A DNA stretch of 64,000 nt from an uncultured Microbacterium sp. (GCF_945952435.1 NZ_CAMFHZ010000013.1:35601-99600), one strand, 5' to 3'; counted from the stretch's first letter, positions 37,530-46,679 are shown. The notes: generated from the sequence alone by a model not told the origin. Made by a program: numbers and translations.

Positions 37530-39154
37530 TGGATCGCCGGCTCGACGTCCTCGTCGTGGGCGGCGGCATCGCGGGGCTCACCGCCGCCCTGCACGCGCAC
37601 GAGGCCGGACACGCCGTGCAGGTGCTCGTGAAGGAGCGGCTCGGCGACGGGGCGACCGCGCTGGCGCAGGGCGGGGTGGCGGGCGTCTACGGCGACGGGG
37701 ACTCCCCCGCGGCGCACGCCGCGGACACCCTCCGGGCGGGATCGGGGCTGTCGGATCCCGCCGTCGTGGACGTGCTCGTGCGCGACGCGCCGGCACGGGT
37801 CGCCGAGCTCGTCGCCCGCGGTGTTCCGTTCGACCGCTCCCCCGACGGCACGCTGCGCCGCGGCCTGGAGGCGGCGCACTCCGCGGCCCGGATCGCCCAC
37901 GCCGGCGGGGACGCGACCGGCGCGGCGATCTCTGCGGCCCTGTCGGACCGCGTGCGCGAAGCCGGGATCCGGATCCGGGAGCAGGTCGTCCTCGTCGATC
38001 TGCTCGTCCTGGACGGCGTCGTGCGCGGCGTGCGCGTTCTCGACCGCGGCCGCATCACGGATCTGCCGGCCGATGCCGTCGTCCTCGCGACCGGCGGCGC
38101 GGGCCTGCTGTTCGCGCACACGACAGCCCCCGCGGTGTGCACCGGCGACGGGATCGCCGCCGCGCTGCGGGCCGGTGCCGCCGTCGCCGACCTGGAGTTC
38201 GTGCAGTTCCACCCGACCGTGCTCGCGGCGCCGGGTCCCGCGTTCCTCATCTCCGAGGCCGTGCGTGGAGAGGGCGCCGTGCTGATCGACGACGACGGGC
38301 GGCGCTTCGCGTTCGACGCCCATCCGGACGGCGAGCTCGCCCCGCGCGACGTCGTGGCGCGCGCCATCGTCCGCCGGGCCGCCGCGCAGGGGTCTCCCGT
38401 GCGGCTCGACGCCACGTCGCTCGGAGCGGCCCGCCTCGCCCGGCGGTTCCCGACGATCGACCGGGTCACCCGAGGGCGCGGATTCGACTGGGCGCGCGAA
38501 CCCCTCCCCGTGACTCCTGCCGCGCACTACCTCATGGGCGGGATCGTCACCGATGCCGACGGCCGCACGACGCTTCCCGGGCTCTTCGCGGTCGGGGAAT
38601 GCGCCCGCACCGGGGTGCATGGCGCGAACCGGCTCGCCTCGAACTCGCTGCTGGAAGGAGCGGTGTTCGGCGCGCGCGCGGCGGCGGCCCTCGGCACCGA
38701 GCCGGCGGACCGACGATCCCCGATCCGCCCCGACGCCGGGTCGGCCGATCCGGAGCCGGCGTGGGACGGTCCCGACGCCGCGACGACCGGGCTCGACCTG
38801 GAGCCGCCGACCGTGGTGCCCCGCGCGACACCGTTCGCCCGTGAGGCGCTGCAGCAGCTCATGTGGGACCTGGTGGGGCCGCTGCGCGCCCCGGACGGGC
38901 TCGCCCTTGCCCTCGCGACGGTCCGTCGCTGGCGCACAACGCAGGAGTTCCCGCCGCGTCCGGGGTCGGGATGCCTTGCCGATGCCGTTTCTCCTGCGTC
39001 CTGCCCGGACGGCGAGCCGATGACGACCCGCGCCTCGATCGAGGACCGCAATCTGATCGAAGTCGCCGAGGCCATGATCCGCGCTGCGCTCGCGCGGCCG
39101 AGCTCGGTCGGCGCCCACCACCTCGAAGCCCCCGCCCTGATCGGAGCCCGATGA
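37529..39154 (+). CDS. nadB: L-aspartate oxidase
   Basis: A 541-residue flavoprotein that oxidises aspartate to iminoaspartate for NadA. The FAD dinucleotide motif is VVGGGIAGLTAALHAHEAG; further signatures are ATALAQGGVAGV, FVQFHPTVL and HGANRLASNSLLEGAVFGARAA, with the C-terminal helical domain EALQQLMWDLVGPLR. It is coupled to nadA (one-base overlap) and nadC (ATGA). It resembles succinate dehydrogenase flavoproteins, but the operon settles the assignment. Confidence 0.95.
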   Translation: MDRRLDVLVVGGGIAGLTAALHAHEAGHAVQVLVKERLGDGATALAQGGVAGVYGDGDSPAAHAADTLRAGSGLSDPAVVDVLVRDAPARVAELVARGVPFDRSPDGTLRRGLEAAHSAARIAHAGGDATGAAISAALSDRVREAGIRIREQVVLVDLLVLDGVVRGVRVLDRGRITDLPADAVVLATGGAGLLFAHTTAPAVCTGDGIAAALRAGAAVADLEFVQFHPTVLAAPGPAFLISEAVRGEGAVLIDDDGRRFAFDAHPDGELAPRDVVARAIVRRAAAQGSPVRLDATSLGAARLARRFPTIDRVTRGRGFDWAREPLPVTPAAHYLMGGIVTDADGRTTLPGLFAVGECARTGVHGANRLASNSLLEGAVFGARAAAALGTEPADRRSPIRPDAGSADPEPAWDGPDAATTGLDLEPPTVVPRATPFAREALQQLMWDLVGPLRAPDGLALALATVRRWRTTQEFPPRPGSGCLADAVSPASCPDGEPMTTRASIEDRNLIEVAEAMIRAALARPSSVGAHHLEAPALIGAR

Positions 39155-40002
39155 TCACCCCCGCCGTCCTGAACCGCGTCGTCGCCGCCGCCCTCGAGGA
39201 GGACGCTCCCTGGGGCGACCTCACCAGCACGGCGCTGCTGCCGGCCGACGCCGCGGCGACCGCCGACCTCGTCGCACGCGAGCCCGGGGTGCTGGCAGGA
39301 GGCGACGTGTTCTCCGCCGCGTTCGCACTCACGGATCCGACGATCGTGGTGGACCTGCACGTGGCCGACGGCGACGCCTTCGACGCCGGCGACGTGCTCG
39401 CCAGCGTCACCGGACCCGCCCGGAGCCTGCTCACGGCGGAGCGGGTCGCACTGAACTTCACACAGCGCCTGAGCGGCATCGCCACGCTCACCGCCGCCTA
39501 CGTCGCCGCGGTCGCGGGCACGGGCGTCCGCATCGTCGACACCCGCAAGACGACGCCGGGGCTGCGCGCGTTCGAGCGCCACGCGGTCGTCGCGGGCGGC
39601 GGCAGGAACCACCGCTTCTCGCTCTCCGATGCCGTGATGGCCAAGGACAACCACCTCGCCGTCCTCACGCGCGGCGGTGCCGACCTCGCCTCGGCGCTCC
39701 GCGCCGGCCTCGCGACCCTGCCGCACACGACGCACGTCGTCGTCGAGGTCGACCGCGTGGATCAGATCCCCGCGGTGCTCGCAGGAGGGGCGGACACGGT
39801 GCTGCTCGACAACTTCTCGCTGCCCGACCTGCGCGAAGCCGTCGCGCTGATCGGCGGATCCGCGACCGTCGAGGCCTCCGGCGGGGTGAGCCTCGCCACG
39901 GTCCGCGGCATCGCGGAGACGGGGGTCGACGTGATCTCCGTCGGCGCGCTCACCCACTCCGCCCGCGCCCTGGATCTGGGCCTCGACCTGCGGATCGACT
40001 GA
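39151..40002 (+). CDS. nadC: Nicotinate-nucleotide pyrophosphorylase (carboxylating)
   Basis: A 283-residue enzyme converting quinolinate and PRPP to nicotinate mononucleotide. Conserved pieces are EDAPWGDLTS, ERVALNFTQRLSGIATLT, the DTRKTTPGLRAFE quinolinate-binding segment, RNHRFSLSDAVMAKDNH and VEASGGVSLATVRGIAETGVD. The start overlaps nadB by four bases. It completes the de novo pathway to NaMN within this operon. Confidence 0.96.
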   Translation: MITPAVLNRVVAAALEEDAPWGDLTSTALLPADAAATADLVAREPGVLAGGDVFSAAFALTDPTIVVDLHVADGDAFDAGDVLASVTGPARSLLTAERVALNFTQRLSGIATLTAAYVAAVAGTGVRIVDTRKTTPGLRAFERHAVVAGGGRNHRFSLSDAVMAKDNHLAVLTRGGADLASALRAGLATLPHTTHVVVEVDRVDQIPAVLAGGADTVLLDNFSLPDLREAVALIGGSATVEASGGVSLATVRGIAETGVDVISVGALTHSARALDLGLDLRID

Positions 40003-40003
40003 C

Positions 40004-41143
40004 GTGTCCGGCCTGCTCTACCTGGACCACGCCGCGACCTCCCCGATCCGGCCCGAGGCCCTCGAGGCGATGGCCCCGTCCCTCACCCGGGACTTCGGCA
40101 ACCCGTCGAGCCATCACACGGTCGGAGAGGCCGCGGCCTACGCCCTCGACGACGCGAGGGCCCGGGTCGCCCGCGTGCTCGGGTTCCGCGCCGGCGACGT
40201 CGTCTTCACCGCGGGCGGCACGGAGGCGGACAACCTGGCGGTGAAGGGGATCGTGCTGGCGGCGCTCGCCCGGGGGCGCTCGCACGTCGTCACGACGCCC
40301 ATCGAGCACGAGGCGATCCTCGAATCGGTCGCCTATCTGGGCCGCTTCCACGACGTGACGGCGACCCTCGTGCCGACCGACGCGCACGGTCGCGTGGATC
40401 CCGCCGCCATCGCCGCGGCGCTCCGTCCGGAGACGGCGCTCGTCGCAGTGGGCCATGCGAACAACGAGATCGGCACAGTCCAGGACGTGCCGGGGATCGT
40501 CGCCGCCGCGCAGGGAGTGCCCGTGCACGTCGACGCCGTGCAGTCCGCGGGCTGGCTGGACGTGTCCGGCCTCGGCGCCGACTCCCTCGCGATCGCCGGC
40601 CACAAGCTCGGCGCGCCGAAGGGGATCGGTGCGCTCGCCGTCCGCGGGCGCGTCCCGCTCGAACCGCTGCTGCATGGGGGCGGTCAGGAGCGCGGTCGGC
40701 GTTCCGGCACCGAGAACGTGGCGGGTGCGGTCGCGCTCGCGACCGCGCTCGAACTCGCCGACGGGGAGCGCGTGGCGGTCGCGGAACGCGTGGGCGCACA
40801 GACCGCACGGCTCATCGCCGCGGTCCTCGCCGCGGTGCCCCGCGCGGCGCTCACGGGCGATCCGATCCATCGCCTCCCCGGGACGGCCGGCTTCACGTTC
40901 GACGGCGTCTCGGGCGAGGCCGTGCTGCTCGAGCTCGAACGCCGCGGCGTCGTGTCGTCGAGCGGCTCCGCCTGCGCGGCGGGGAGCGACGAGCCGTCCC
41001 ACGTCCTTCTCGCGTGCGGCGTGCCGCCCGGGCTGGCGCAGACCTCGGTCCGGCTCACCCTGGGCCGCCAGGGTCTTCCCGGCGACGGACCGGAGCGGCT
41101 GGCCGCGCTCGTGGCCGCGTCCGTCGCCGCGGTGACCTCCTAG
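40004..41143 (+). CDS. Cysteine desulfurase of the nad operon (NifS/IscS family, NadS-like)
   Basis: A 379-residue PLP enzyme. It begins LLYLDHAATSPIRPEAL, the PLP lysine is in AIAGHKLGAPKGIGAL, and the active cysteine is in SSSGSACAAGSDEPSHVLLA. It releases sulfur from cysteine. GTG 40004 follows nadC by one base, so it probably serves NadA cluster assembly. Its TAG stop is the first half of the next gene's -10 hexamer. General Fe-S assembly is an alternative role. Confidence 0.92.
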   Translation: MSGLLYLDHAATSPIRPEALEAMAPSLTRDFGNPSSHHTVGEAAAYALDDARARVARVLGFRAGDVVFTAGGTEADNLAVKGIVLAALARGRSHVVTTPIEHEAILESVAYLGRFHDVTATLVPTDAHGRVDPAAIAAALRPETALVAVGHANNEIGTVQDVPGIVAAAQGVPVHVDAVQSAGWLDVSGLGADSLAIAGHKLGAPKGIGALAVRGRVPLEPLLHGGGQERGRRSGTENVAGAVALATALELADGERVAVAERVGAQTARLIAAVLAAVPRAALTGDPIHRLPGTAGFTFDGVSGEAVLLELERRGVVSSSGSACAAGSDEPSHVLLACGVPPGLAQTSVRLTLGRQGLPGDGPERLAALVAASVAAVTS

Positions 41144-41146
41144 ACT
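41141..41146 (+). promoter_or_regulatory. Leaderless -10 (TAGACT), overlapping the cysteine desulfurase stop codon
   Basis: TAGACT ends 6 nt before GTG 41153; its TAG is the upstream stop codon. Confidence 0.6.
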
Positions 41147-41152
41147 GAGCGG

Positions 41153-42094
41153 GTGCCTGCGCCGATCGCCACGGTCATCGTCCCCGGACGCGACATCGCC
41201 GCCTTCGCGCCCGCCGCTCTCTACTCGCTGCGCGCGCAGACCGAGCCCCGCTGGCGGGCCCTCCTCGTCGACGACGGATCCGAGGACGCGACAGGGCGGA
41301 TCTTCGACGCCGCCGCGGCGGGCGACTCCCGCTTCGTCGTGGTGCACCACGATCGCCCGAAAGGGTTGGGCGCGGCGCGTAACACGGCGCTCCCCCTGGT
41401 GGACACGCCGTTCGTCGGCTTCCTGGACGGCGACGACGAGTTCGCCCCCACGGCGCTGGCCCGGCTGACGGAGACGCTCACCGAAACGGGAAGCGACTTC
41501 GTGGCGGCCGCCTACGTCCGCTCGCGCTGGGACGGGAACGCCTATGCGACGGGCAGGATCCAGCCCTGGGTCGCGGCGGCGACCGACCCCGCGCGCCTCG
41601 GCACGACGATCTTCGCCCATCCCGCAGCCTCGGCGAACATCGTCGCCTGGTCGAAGCTGAGCCGCACCGACTTCTGGCGGCACCGTCGCTTCCCGGAGTC
41701 GGTCGCCTACGAGGACCAGATGGTCGCACAGCAGATGTACGTCGCGGCGCGGGCGTTCGACGTGATCCCCGACCCCGTCGTGCGCTGGCGCGTGCGGGCC
41801 GACGGATCCTCCCTCACCCAGAGCAAGGACCGCCTTCCGGTCCTCCGCGACTACCTCACCGCCCTGCGCGGCGGGATCGCCGTGCTGCACGAGGCCGGTG
41901 CGTCGGCTGCGGTGACCGCTAGGCTCGGACTCATCCTCTCGATGGACCTGCCGCCGATCCAGGAGATCGCCGACACCCACCCCGACCCCGCCTACGCCGC
42001 GGAGGTCAGGGCGTTCCTCGCCTCGCTGCAGAGCCTGCCCGAGTTCGTCGACGCCCGCGCCGATCCCACCCTCGCCGCCGCCCTCCGCTGGTGA
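41153..42094 (+). CDS. Glycosyltransferase family 2 protein
   Basis: A 313-residue GT-A enzyme. The nucleotide-binding acidic residues are in LLVDDGSEDATG, the DxD-like metal motif in FLDGDDEF, and a likely catalytic region is SVAYEDQMVAQ. No membrane helices are visible, so it is cytoplasmic or peripheral. GTG 41153 is supported by the leaderless -10 that overlaps the previous stop. Unlike the nad genes it has its own promoter, so its closeness to them is probably not functional. Sugar donor and acceptor unknown. Confidence 0.85.
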   Translation: MPAPIATVIVPGRDIAAFAPAALYSLRAQTEPRWRALLVDDGSEDATGRIFDAAAAGDSRFVVVHHDRPKGLGAARNTALPLVDTPFVGFLDGDDEFAPTALARLTETLTETGSDFVAAAYVRSRWDGNAYATGRIQPWVAAATDPARLGTTIFAHPAASANIVAWSKLSRTDFWRHRRFPESVAYEDQMVAQQMYVAARAFDVIPDPVVRWRVRADGSSLTQSKDRLPVLRDYLTALRGGIAVLHEAGASAAVTARLGLILSMDLPPIQEIADTHPDPAYAAEVRAFLASLQSLPEFVDARADPTLAAALRW

Positions 42095-42122
42095 GCGACG
42101 GGGCCGCTCCCCAGGACGATCC

Positions 42123-42896
42123 ATGACCTCGTATCTCTCCGACCTGTTCTCGCTCGACGGCCGCACCGCCGTCGTCACCGGCGGCAGCTCCGGCATCGGC
42201 CGGGGCATCGCCGCCGCGCTCGCCCGCGCGGGCGCGGCGACCGTGATCGTCGCCCGCGGCGCCGACCGCATCGACCGGACCGTCCAGGAGCTGACCGACA
42301 CGGGCTGCCGCGCGGCCGGCGTGGTCGGCGATCTCGGGACCCGCGACGGGATCCGTGCGGCCGCGGAGGAGGCCGTCGTGCCGTTCGGCGAGCCGGACAT
42401 CCTCGTCAACTCCGCCGGGATCAACATCCGCCCGCCGTTCGCGGACATCACCGAGGACGACTGGGACGCGACGATGACGGTGAACGCGCTCGCCCCGTTC
42501 CTGCTCGGGCAGCGCTATGCACCGGGCATGGCGGAGCGCGGGTACGGGCGTCTCATCCACATCAGCTCGCAGCAGGCGCACCGCGCGTTCGTCGGCAGCG
42601 GGATCTACGGCGTCTCCAAGGGCGCGGTGGAGTCGCTCATGCGCTCGGAGGCCGAGGCGTGGGGGCCGCACGGCGTGACCAGCAACACCCTCGTGCCGGG
42701 GTTCGTCCTGACGCCGCTGAACGCGCGGCTGCAGGAGGATCCCGCGCAGATCGCGGCGCTCGCCGCGCGCACCATGATCGGTCGCAACGGCCTGCCGGGC
42801 GACTTCGCCGGTGCCGCGGTGTTCCTCGCGAGTGCCGGCTCCTCGTTCGTCACGGGGCACTCGCTGTTCGTCGACGGCGGGCTCAGCGTGCACTGA
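42123..42896 (+). CDS. SDR family oxidoreductase (gluconate 5-dehydrogenase-like)
   Basis: A 257-residue classical short-chain dehydrogenase. The cofactor loop is VTGGSSGIGRGIA, the NSAG motif is present, and the active site is SS...Y...K as HISSQQAHRAFVGSGIYGVSKGAV. An Arg pair near the cofactor ribose (VARGADRID) hints at NADP(H). The C-terminus FVTGHSLFVDGGLSVH is typical of polyol or sugar-acid dehydrogenases. It lies 28 bp after the GT2 gene, with AGGA before the ATG, and may share its transcript. Substrate unknown. Confidence 0.85.
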   Translation: MTSYLSDLFSLDGRTAVVTGGSSGIGRGIAAALARAGAATVIVARGADRIDRTVQELTDTGCRAAGVVGDLGTRDGIRAAAEEAVVPFGEPDILVNSAGINIRPPFADITEDDWDATMTVNALAPFLLGQRYAPGMAERGYGRLIHISSQQAHRAFVGSGIYGVSKGAVESLMRSEAEAWGPHGVTSNTLVPGFVLTPLNARLQEDPAQIAALAARTMIGRNGLPGDFAGAAVFLASAGSSFVTGHSLFVDGGLSVH

Positions 42897-42906
42897 GGCC
42901 GCCCGG

Positions 42907-44796
42907 TCACGCCGAGCGGAGGTCGTCGTCGATCCGGGCCGCGGCCACCTGCTGCGCGGCGAGGTCGGCGTACAGGCCACCCTGTGCGAGCAGTGCGGAG
43001 TGCGTACCCGATTCGACGATGCGTCCCTCCTCGACGACGTGGATCACGTCGGCGCCGATGACCGTCGAGAGCCGATGCGCGATCGTCAGCGTCGTACGCC
43101 CCTTCGCCGCCTCGTCGAGCGCCTCCTGCACGACGCGTTCCGACACCGTGTCGAGAGCCGAGGTCGCCTCGTCCAGGAGCAGCACGGGCGGATCCTTGAG
43201 GAGCACGCGCGCGATCGCGATCCGCTGCTTCTCGCCCCCGGAGAGCCGGTAGCCCCGCTCCCCTACGACCGTGTCGTAGCCGTGCTCGAACCCGGCGATC
43301 ACGTGGTGGATGTTGGCAGCCGTGCATGCCGCGACGAGCTCGGCGTCGGTGGCGTCCGGTTTGGCGTAGAGCAGGTTCTCGCGGATGGTCGCATGGAAGA
43401 GGTACGTCTCCTGGGACACGATCCCGATCTGCTCGATGATCGAGTCCTGCGTGAGCGCGCGCACGTCCGCTCCGTCGAAGAGAACGGTCCCGGAGGTCGC
43501 CTCGTAGAGCCGGGGGGCGAGGTAGAGGATCGTCGTCTTTCCGGCACCGGACGGACCGACGAAGGCCACGTGCTCGCCGGGTTCGGCGACGAACGAGACG
43601 CCCTGGAGGGTGTCGCGGCCGGAGCCCGTCGCATCCGGATATCGGAAGCGCACATCGCGGAACTCGAGCCGGCCGCGCGGACCCGGGGCGGCGGCAGCGG
43701 GCAGCGCCCCCGGAGCGTCGGCGATCTCCGGCACGAGATCGAGGTACTCGAAGATGCGCGCGAACAGGGCCTGCGACGTCTGCACTTCGAGCGCGACGCG
43801 CATGAGCCCGATGAGGGGCATCAGCAGCCGGGCCTGCACCGTCGTGAAGGCGACGATCGCGCCCGCGGTGATGGATCCCGTGCCCCCCGCGACGAGGAAG
43901 CCCGCGACGAGGTAGATGATCGCGGGGACGCTCGACATGATGACGGAGACGACGGCGAAGAAGCCCTGGCCGCTCATCGCGGTGCGCACCTGCAGGCGGA
44001 TCTGCGTGCGGTTCTGCGCCTGATAGCGCTCCGACTCCGCCCCCTGCCGGTTGAAGGACTTCGACAGCAGGATCCCCGACACGCTCAGGGTCTCCTGCGT
44101 GATCGCGGTGAGCTCGCTCAGGGACTCCTGCGTCTGCGCGGCGATCCGCGCCCTGACCTGCCCCACGCGGCGCTGGACGAGGACGAGGATCGGCATGACG
44201 CAGACGGCGATGAGGGTGAGCCGCCAGTCGAGCAGGATCATCGCGACGAGCGACGCGATGACCGTGACCGCGTTGCCGAGGATGCTCGTCACGGTGCTCG
44301 TGAGCACCCCGGAGACCGCGCCGACGTCGTTCTGGATCCGCGACTGGATCACGCCGGTCTTGGTGCGGGTGAAGAAGCCGAGCTCCATCGACTGCAAGTG
44401 CTCGAACAGCCGCACGCGCAGGTCGCCCGTGACGTTGTTGCCGACCGTGGAGGTGAACCAGGTCTGCAGCACGCCGAGGCCCGCCGAGACGAGGTACAGC
44501 ACGATCATCGTGGTCACGAGTCCCACGAGCAGGCCGAGCTGCGGGCCGCCGCTCTTCGGGAACAGGGCGTCGTCGAACACGTGGCGCACGAGCAGCGGCG
44601 GGACCACGCCGAGGGCGGCGCCGAGGACGACGAGCAGCATGGTCACGACGATCCGTGCGCGGTACGGCCGGAAGAGCGCGATCACCCTGCGGCCCAGGTC
44701 CTCGATCTTTGGCGCCGCGGCGTTGGCCCGACGCTGCGCGTCCTCGTCGATCGGTCGCATGCCGCCGCGCGGTCCGACCCTGCCCATCATGCTCAT
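42907..44796 (-). CDS. ABC exporter with fused membrane and ATPase domains
   Basis: A 629-residue half-transporter of the MsbA/multidrug type. Six membrane helices occupy about 45-340, with the ABC_membrane motif QSRIQNDVGAVSGVL. The ATPase has GPSGAGKTT, LSGGEKQRIAIARVLL and VLLLDEATSALD. It probably works as a homodimer exporting lipids or drugs. ATG 44796 (MSMMGRVG) is chosen from several close ATGs because a -10 hexamer ends seven bases upstream. It converges with the SDR gene and diverges from an MFS exporter. Confidence 0.92.
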   Translation of the reverse strand: MSMMGRVGPRGGMRPIDEDAQRRANAAAPKIEDLGRRVIALFRPYRARIVVTMLLVVLGAALGVVPPLLVRHVFDDALFPKSGGPQLGLLVGLVTTMIVLYLVSAGLGVLQTWFTSTVGNNVTGDLRVRLFEHLQSMELGFFTRTKTGVIQSRIQNDVGAVSGVLTSTVTSILGNAVTVIASLVAMILLDWRLTLIAVCVMPILVLVQRRVGQVRARIAAQTQESLSELTAITQETLSVSGILLSKSFNRQGAESERYQAQNRTQIRLQVRTAMSGQGFFAVVSVIMSSVPAIIYLVAGFLVAGGTGSITAGAIVAFTTVQARLLMPLIGLMRVALEVQTSQALFARIFEYLDLVPEIADAPGALPAAAAPGPRGRLEFRDVRFRYPDATGSGRDTLQGVSFVAEPGEHVAFVGPSGAGKTTILYLAPRLYEATSGTVLFDGADVRALTQDSIIEQIGIVSQETYLFHATIRENLLYAKPDATDAELVAACTAANIHHVIAGFEHGYDTVVGERGYRLSGGEKQRIAIARVLLKDPPVLLLDEATSALDTVSERVVQEALDEAAKGRTTLTIAHRLSTVIGADVIHVVEEGRIVESGTHSALLAQGGLYADLAAQQVAAARIDDDLRSA

Positions 44797-44803
44797 CGGT
44801 GCC

Positions 44804-44809
44804 AGCGTA
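44804..44809 (-). promoter_or_regulatory. Leaderless -10 (TACGCT) for the ABC exporter
   Basis: TACGCT on the minus strand ends 7 nt before ATG 44796. Confidence 0.6.
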
Positions 44810-44900
44810 CGACGACCGGGGCCCGGTCGGTCGCCACGGGCGCGGTCCCGGATCGCGCCGAGAAGCCCGGCACCCGTATCGGGAATTCGATGTCCGACCC

Positions 44901-44920
44901 TATGGTTAGCCTGAACACGC
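44901..44920 (+). promoter_or_regulatory. Possible DtxR-like box / promoter upstream of the MFS gene
   Basis: TATGGTTAGCCTGAAC contains the GGTTAGCCT core of DtxR/IdeR iron boxes, but the right half is degenerate. It also offers TANNNT -10 candidates (TATGGT and TAGCCT). Placed about 60 bp before ATG 44972. Confidence 0.25.
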
Positions 44921-44971
44921 GGCGCTCCGCCCACGCTCCGCATTCCCTTCTCTTCCCTCCTGGAGGCCCGC

Positions 44972-46447
44972 ATGTCCGCCGTCGACACCGGATCCGTGCC
45001 CGCCCGCGGATCGTCGCTCATTCCCCGCCGCGACATGGCGGTGATCTGGGTGCTCCTCGTGGCCGCCTTCGTCGCCATCCTCAACGAGACGACGATGAGC
45101 ATGGCGATCCCGCACCTCATCGACGACCTGCACATCACCCCCATCGCGGCCCAGTGGGTCACCAGCGCGTTCATGCTGACGATGGCGGTCGTCATCCCGA
45201 TCACAGGCTTCCTGCTCCGACGCTTCACGACCCGGCAGATGTTCCTCGGAGCGCTCACCCTGTTCTCCGCGGGCACGCTCATCGCGGCCCTCGCGCCCGG
45301 GCTCGAGGTGCTGCTCGTCGCGCGCGTCGTCCAGGCCTCCGGCACGGCGATCATGATGCCGCTGCTCATGACCACGCTGATGAGCCTCGTTCCTCCCGCG
45401 ACCCGCGGGCGCATGATGGGCCGGGTCAGCATCGTCATCTCGCTCGCCCCTGCGATCGGTCCGACGCTCTCGGGCTTCCTGCTGGACCACTTCGGCTGGC
45501 GGTCCATCTTCGTCGTGGTGCTTCCGATCGCCCTGATCGCGATGGCCATCGGCTGGCGCTGGCTCACGAACGTCGGAGAGCTGTCGCACGCGCCGCTGGA
45601 CGTCCTCTCCGTGATCCTGTCCGCGTTCGGGTTCGGAGGCCTGGTCTTCGGCCTCAGCCAGATCGGCGCGCTCGCCGGGAGCGGCGGATCCCCGCTGTCG
45701 ATGATCCTCGCCCTCGTGGTCGGGGTGCTCGGTCTCGCCGCGTTCCTGTGGCGTCAGGCGCACCTGCAGCGCTCGGACGAGGCCCTGCTCGATCTGCGCG
45801 TCTTCCGCTCCCGCGACTTCACCCTCGCGATGGTGCAGATGTTCCTGCTGTCGCTCGCGTTCTTCGGCGCCCTCACGGTGATCCCGCTGTACCTGCAGAA
45901 GGCGCTCGGTCTGGAGACCACGGATGCCGGACTCGTCGTGCTCCCCGGCGCCCTCGCGATGGGCCTGCTCGGACCGGTCATCGGGCGGATCTACGACGCC
46001 CGCGGGACCCGGGTCCTCCTCGTGCCCGGATCGATCCTCACGGCCGCGACGCTCTGGTTCTACACGGGCCTGACGACGACCACGCCCGTCTGGGTGGTGC
46101 TCGTCGCCCAGACGCTGCTGTCGACCGGACTGGCGCTCTCGTTCACGCCGCTCTTCACGGCGTCCCTCGCCTCGCTGACGCCCCGGTTCTACTCCTACGG
46201 CAGTGCCGTGATCGGCACCGTGCAGCAGGTCGCGGGTGCGGCCGGCATCGCCGTCATGATCGCCGTGTTCACTCTCATCGTGAACGCGGGAGGCGGCACG
46301 GAGGTGCCGGAGGCGGTCGCCGCGGGATCACGGGCCACCTTCGTCATCGGCGCGGTCGTCGCGACCGTGACCGTGATCGGCTCGTTCTTCATCCGCAAGC
46401 CCGCGGATCAGCCGGCCGAGGAGGATGCGGTCCCCGCCATGCACTGA
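44972..46447 (+). CDS. MFS drug antiporter, DHA2 family (14-TM)
   Basis: A 491-residue membrane protein with about 14 hydrophobic segments. Helix 1 carries FVAILNETTMSMAIPHLIDDL, the D/N-E-T variant usual in EmrB/LmrB-type transporters. The loop motif is GFLLRRFTTRQMFLGAL, and motif C-like glycines occur in SLAPAIGPTLSGFLLD. It exports lipophilic cations, antibiotics or siderophore-like compounds in related families. CTGGAGG precedes the ATG. A DtxR-like sequence upstream raises the possibility of iron control, which is weak. Confidence 0.88.
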   Translation: MSAVDTGSVPARGSSLIPRRDMAVIWVLLVAAFVAILNETTMSMAIPHLIDDLHITPIAAQWVTSAFMLTMAVVIPITGFLLRRFTTRQMFLGALTLFSAGTLIAALAPGLEVLLVARVVQASGTAIMMPLLMTTLMSLVPPATRGRMMGRVSIVISLAPAIGPTLSGFLLDHFGWRSIFVVVLPIALIAMAIGWRWLTNVGELSHAPLDVLSVILSAFGFGGLVFGLSQIGALAGSGGSPLSMILALVVGVLGLAAFLWRQAHLQRSDEALLDLRVFRSRDFTLAMVQMFLLSLAFFGALTVIPLYLQKALGLETTDAGLVVLPGALAMGLLGPVIGRIYDARGTRVLLVPGSILTAATLWFYTGLTTTTPVWVVLVAQTLLSTGLALSFTPLFTASLASLTPRFYSYGSAVIGTVQQVAGAAGIAVMIAVFTLIVNAGGGTEVPEAVAAGSRATFVIGAVVATVTVIGSFFIRKPADQPAEEDAVPAMH

Positions 46448-46487
46448 GCGCGAGGTTGGCCTCAGCCGTTTGTGCGGGGGGTTCGCC

Positions 46488-46667
46488 TCAGTCCTTCGTG
46501 ACGGGGAGGCGGCAGACGCCGCCGATGCACAGGCCGGCGCCGTCGCCATCGGTCAGCGTCAGGGAGGTCAGCCCCGGGAGGGGAACGAGGGGCTCGGGGG
46601 CCGCAGAAGCGTGGTCCTGATCGGCGTCCGCGGGCGTCTGCTGCGCATGCTCGGCTGCAGTGGTCAT
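46488..46667 (-). CDS. 59-residue protein with C-terminal CIGGVC motif, unknown function
   Basis: A small protein beginning MTTAAEHAQQTPADADQDHA, with an acidic disordered N-terminal half and a compact end TLTDGDGAGLCIGGVCRLPV (two cysteines at 47 and 52). I do not recognise a named family, though short actinobacterial proteins ending in a C-x4-C turn are familiar. A -10 hexamer six bases before the ATG strongly supports that it is a real leaderless gene. It converges with the MFS exporter. The cysteines could bind metal or form a disulfide; no evidence decides. Confidence 0.7.
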   Translation of the reverse strand: MTTAAEHAQQTPADADQDHASAAPEPLVPLPGLTSLTLTDGDGAGLCIGGVCRLPVTKD

Positions 46668-46673
46668 GCCTCG

Positions 46674-46679
46674 ATGCTA
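46674..46679 (-). promoter_or_regulatory. Leaderless -10 (TAGCAT) for the CIGGVC miniprotein
   Basis: TAGCAT on the minus strand ends 6 nt before ATG 46667. Confidence 0.58.

Noticed and set aside
42907..45567. 886-residue open frame extending the ABC exporter upstream
   Set aside because: The part beyond 44796 lies antisense to the MFS gene and reads like its complement; a clear leaderless -10 fixes the start at 44796.
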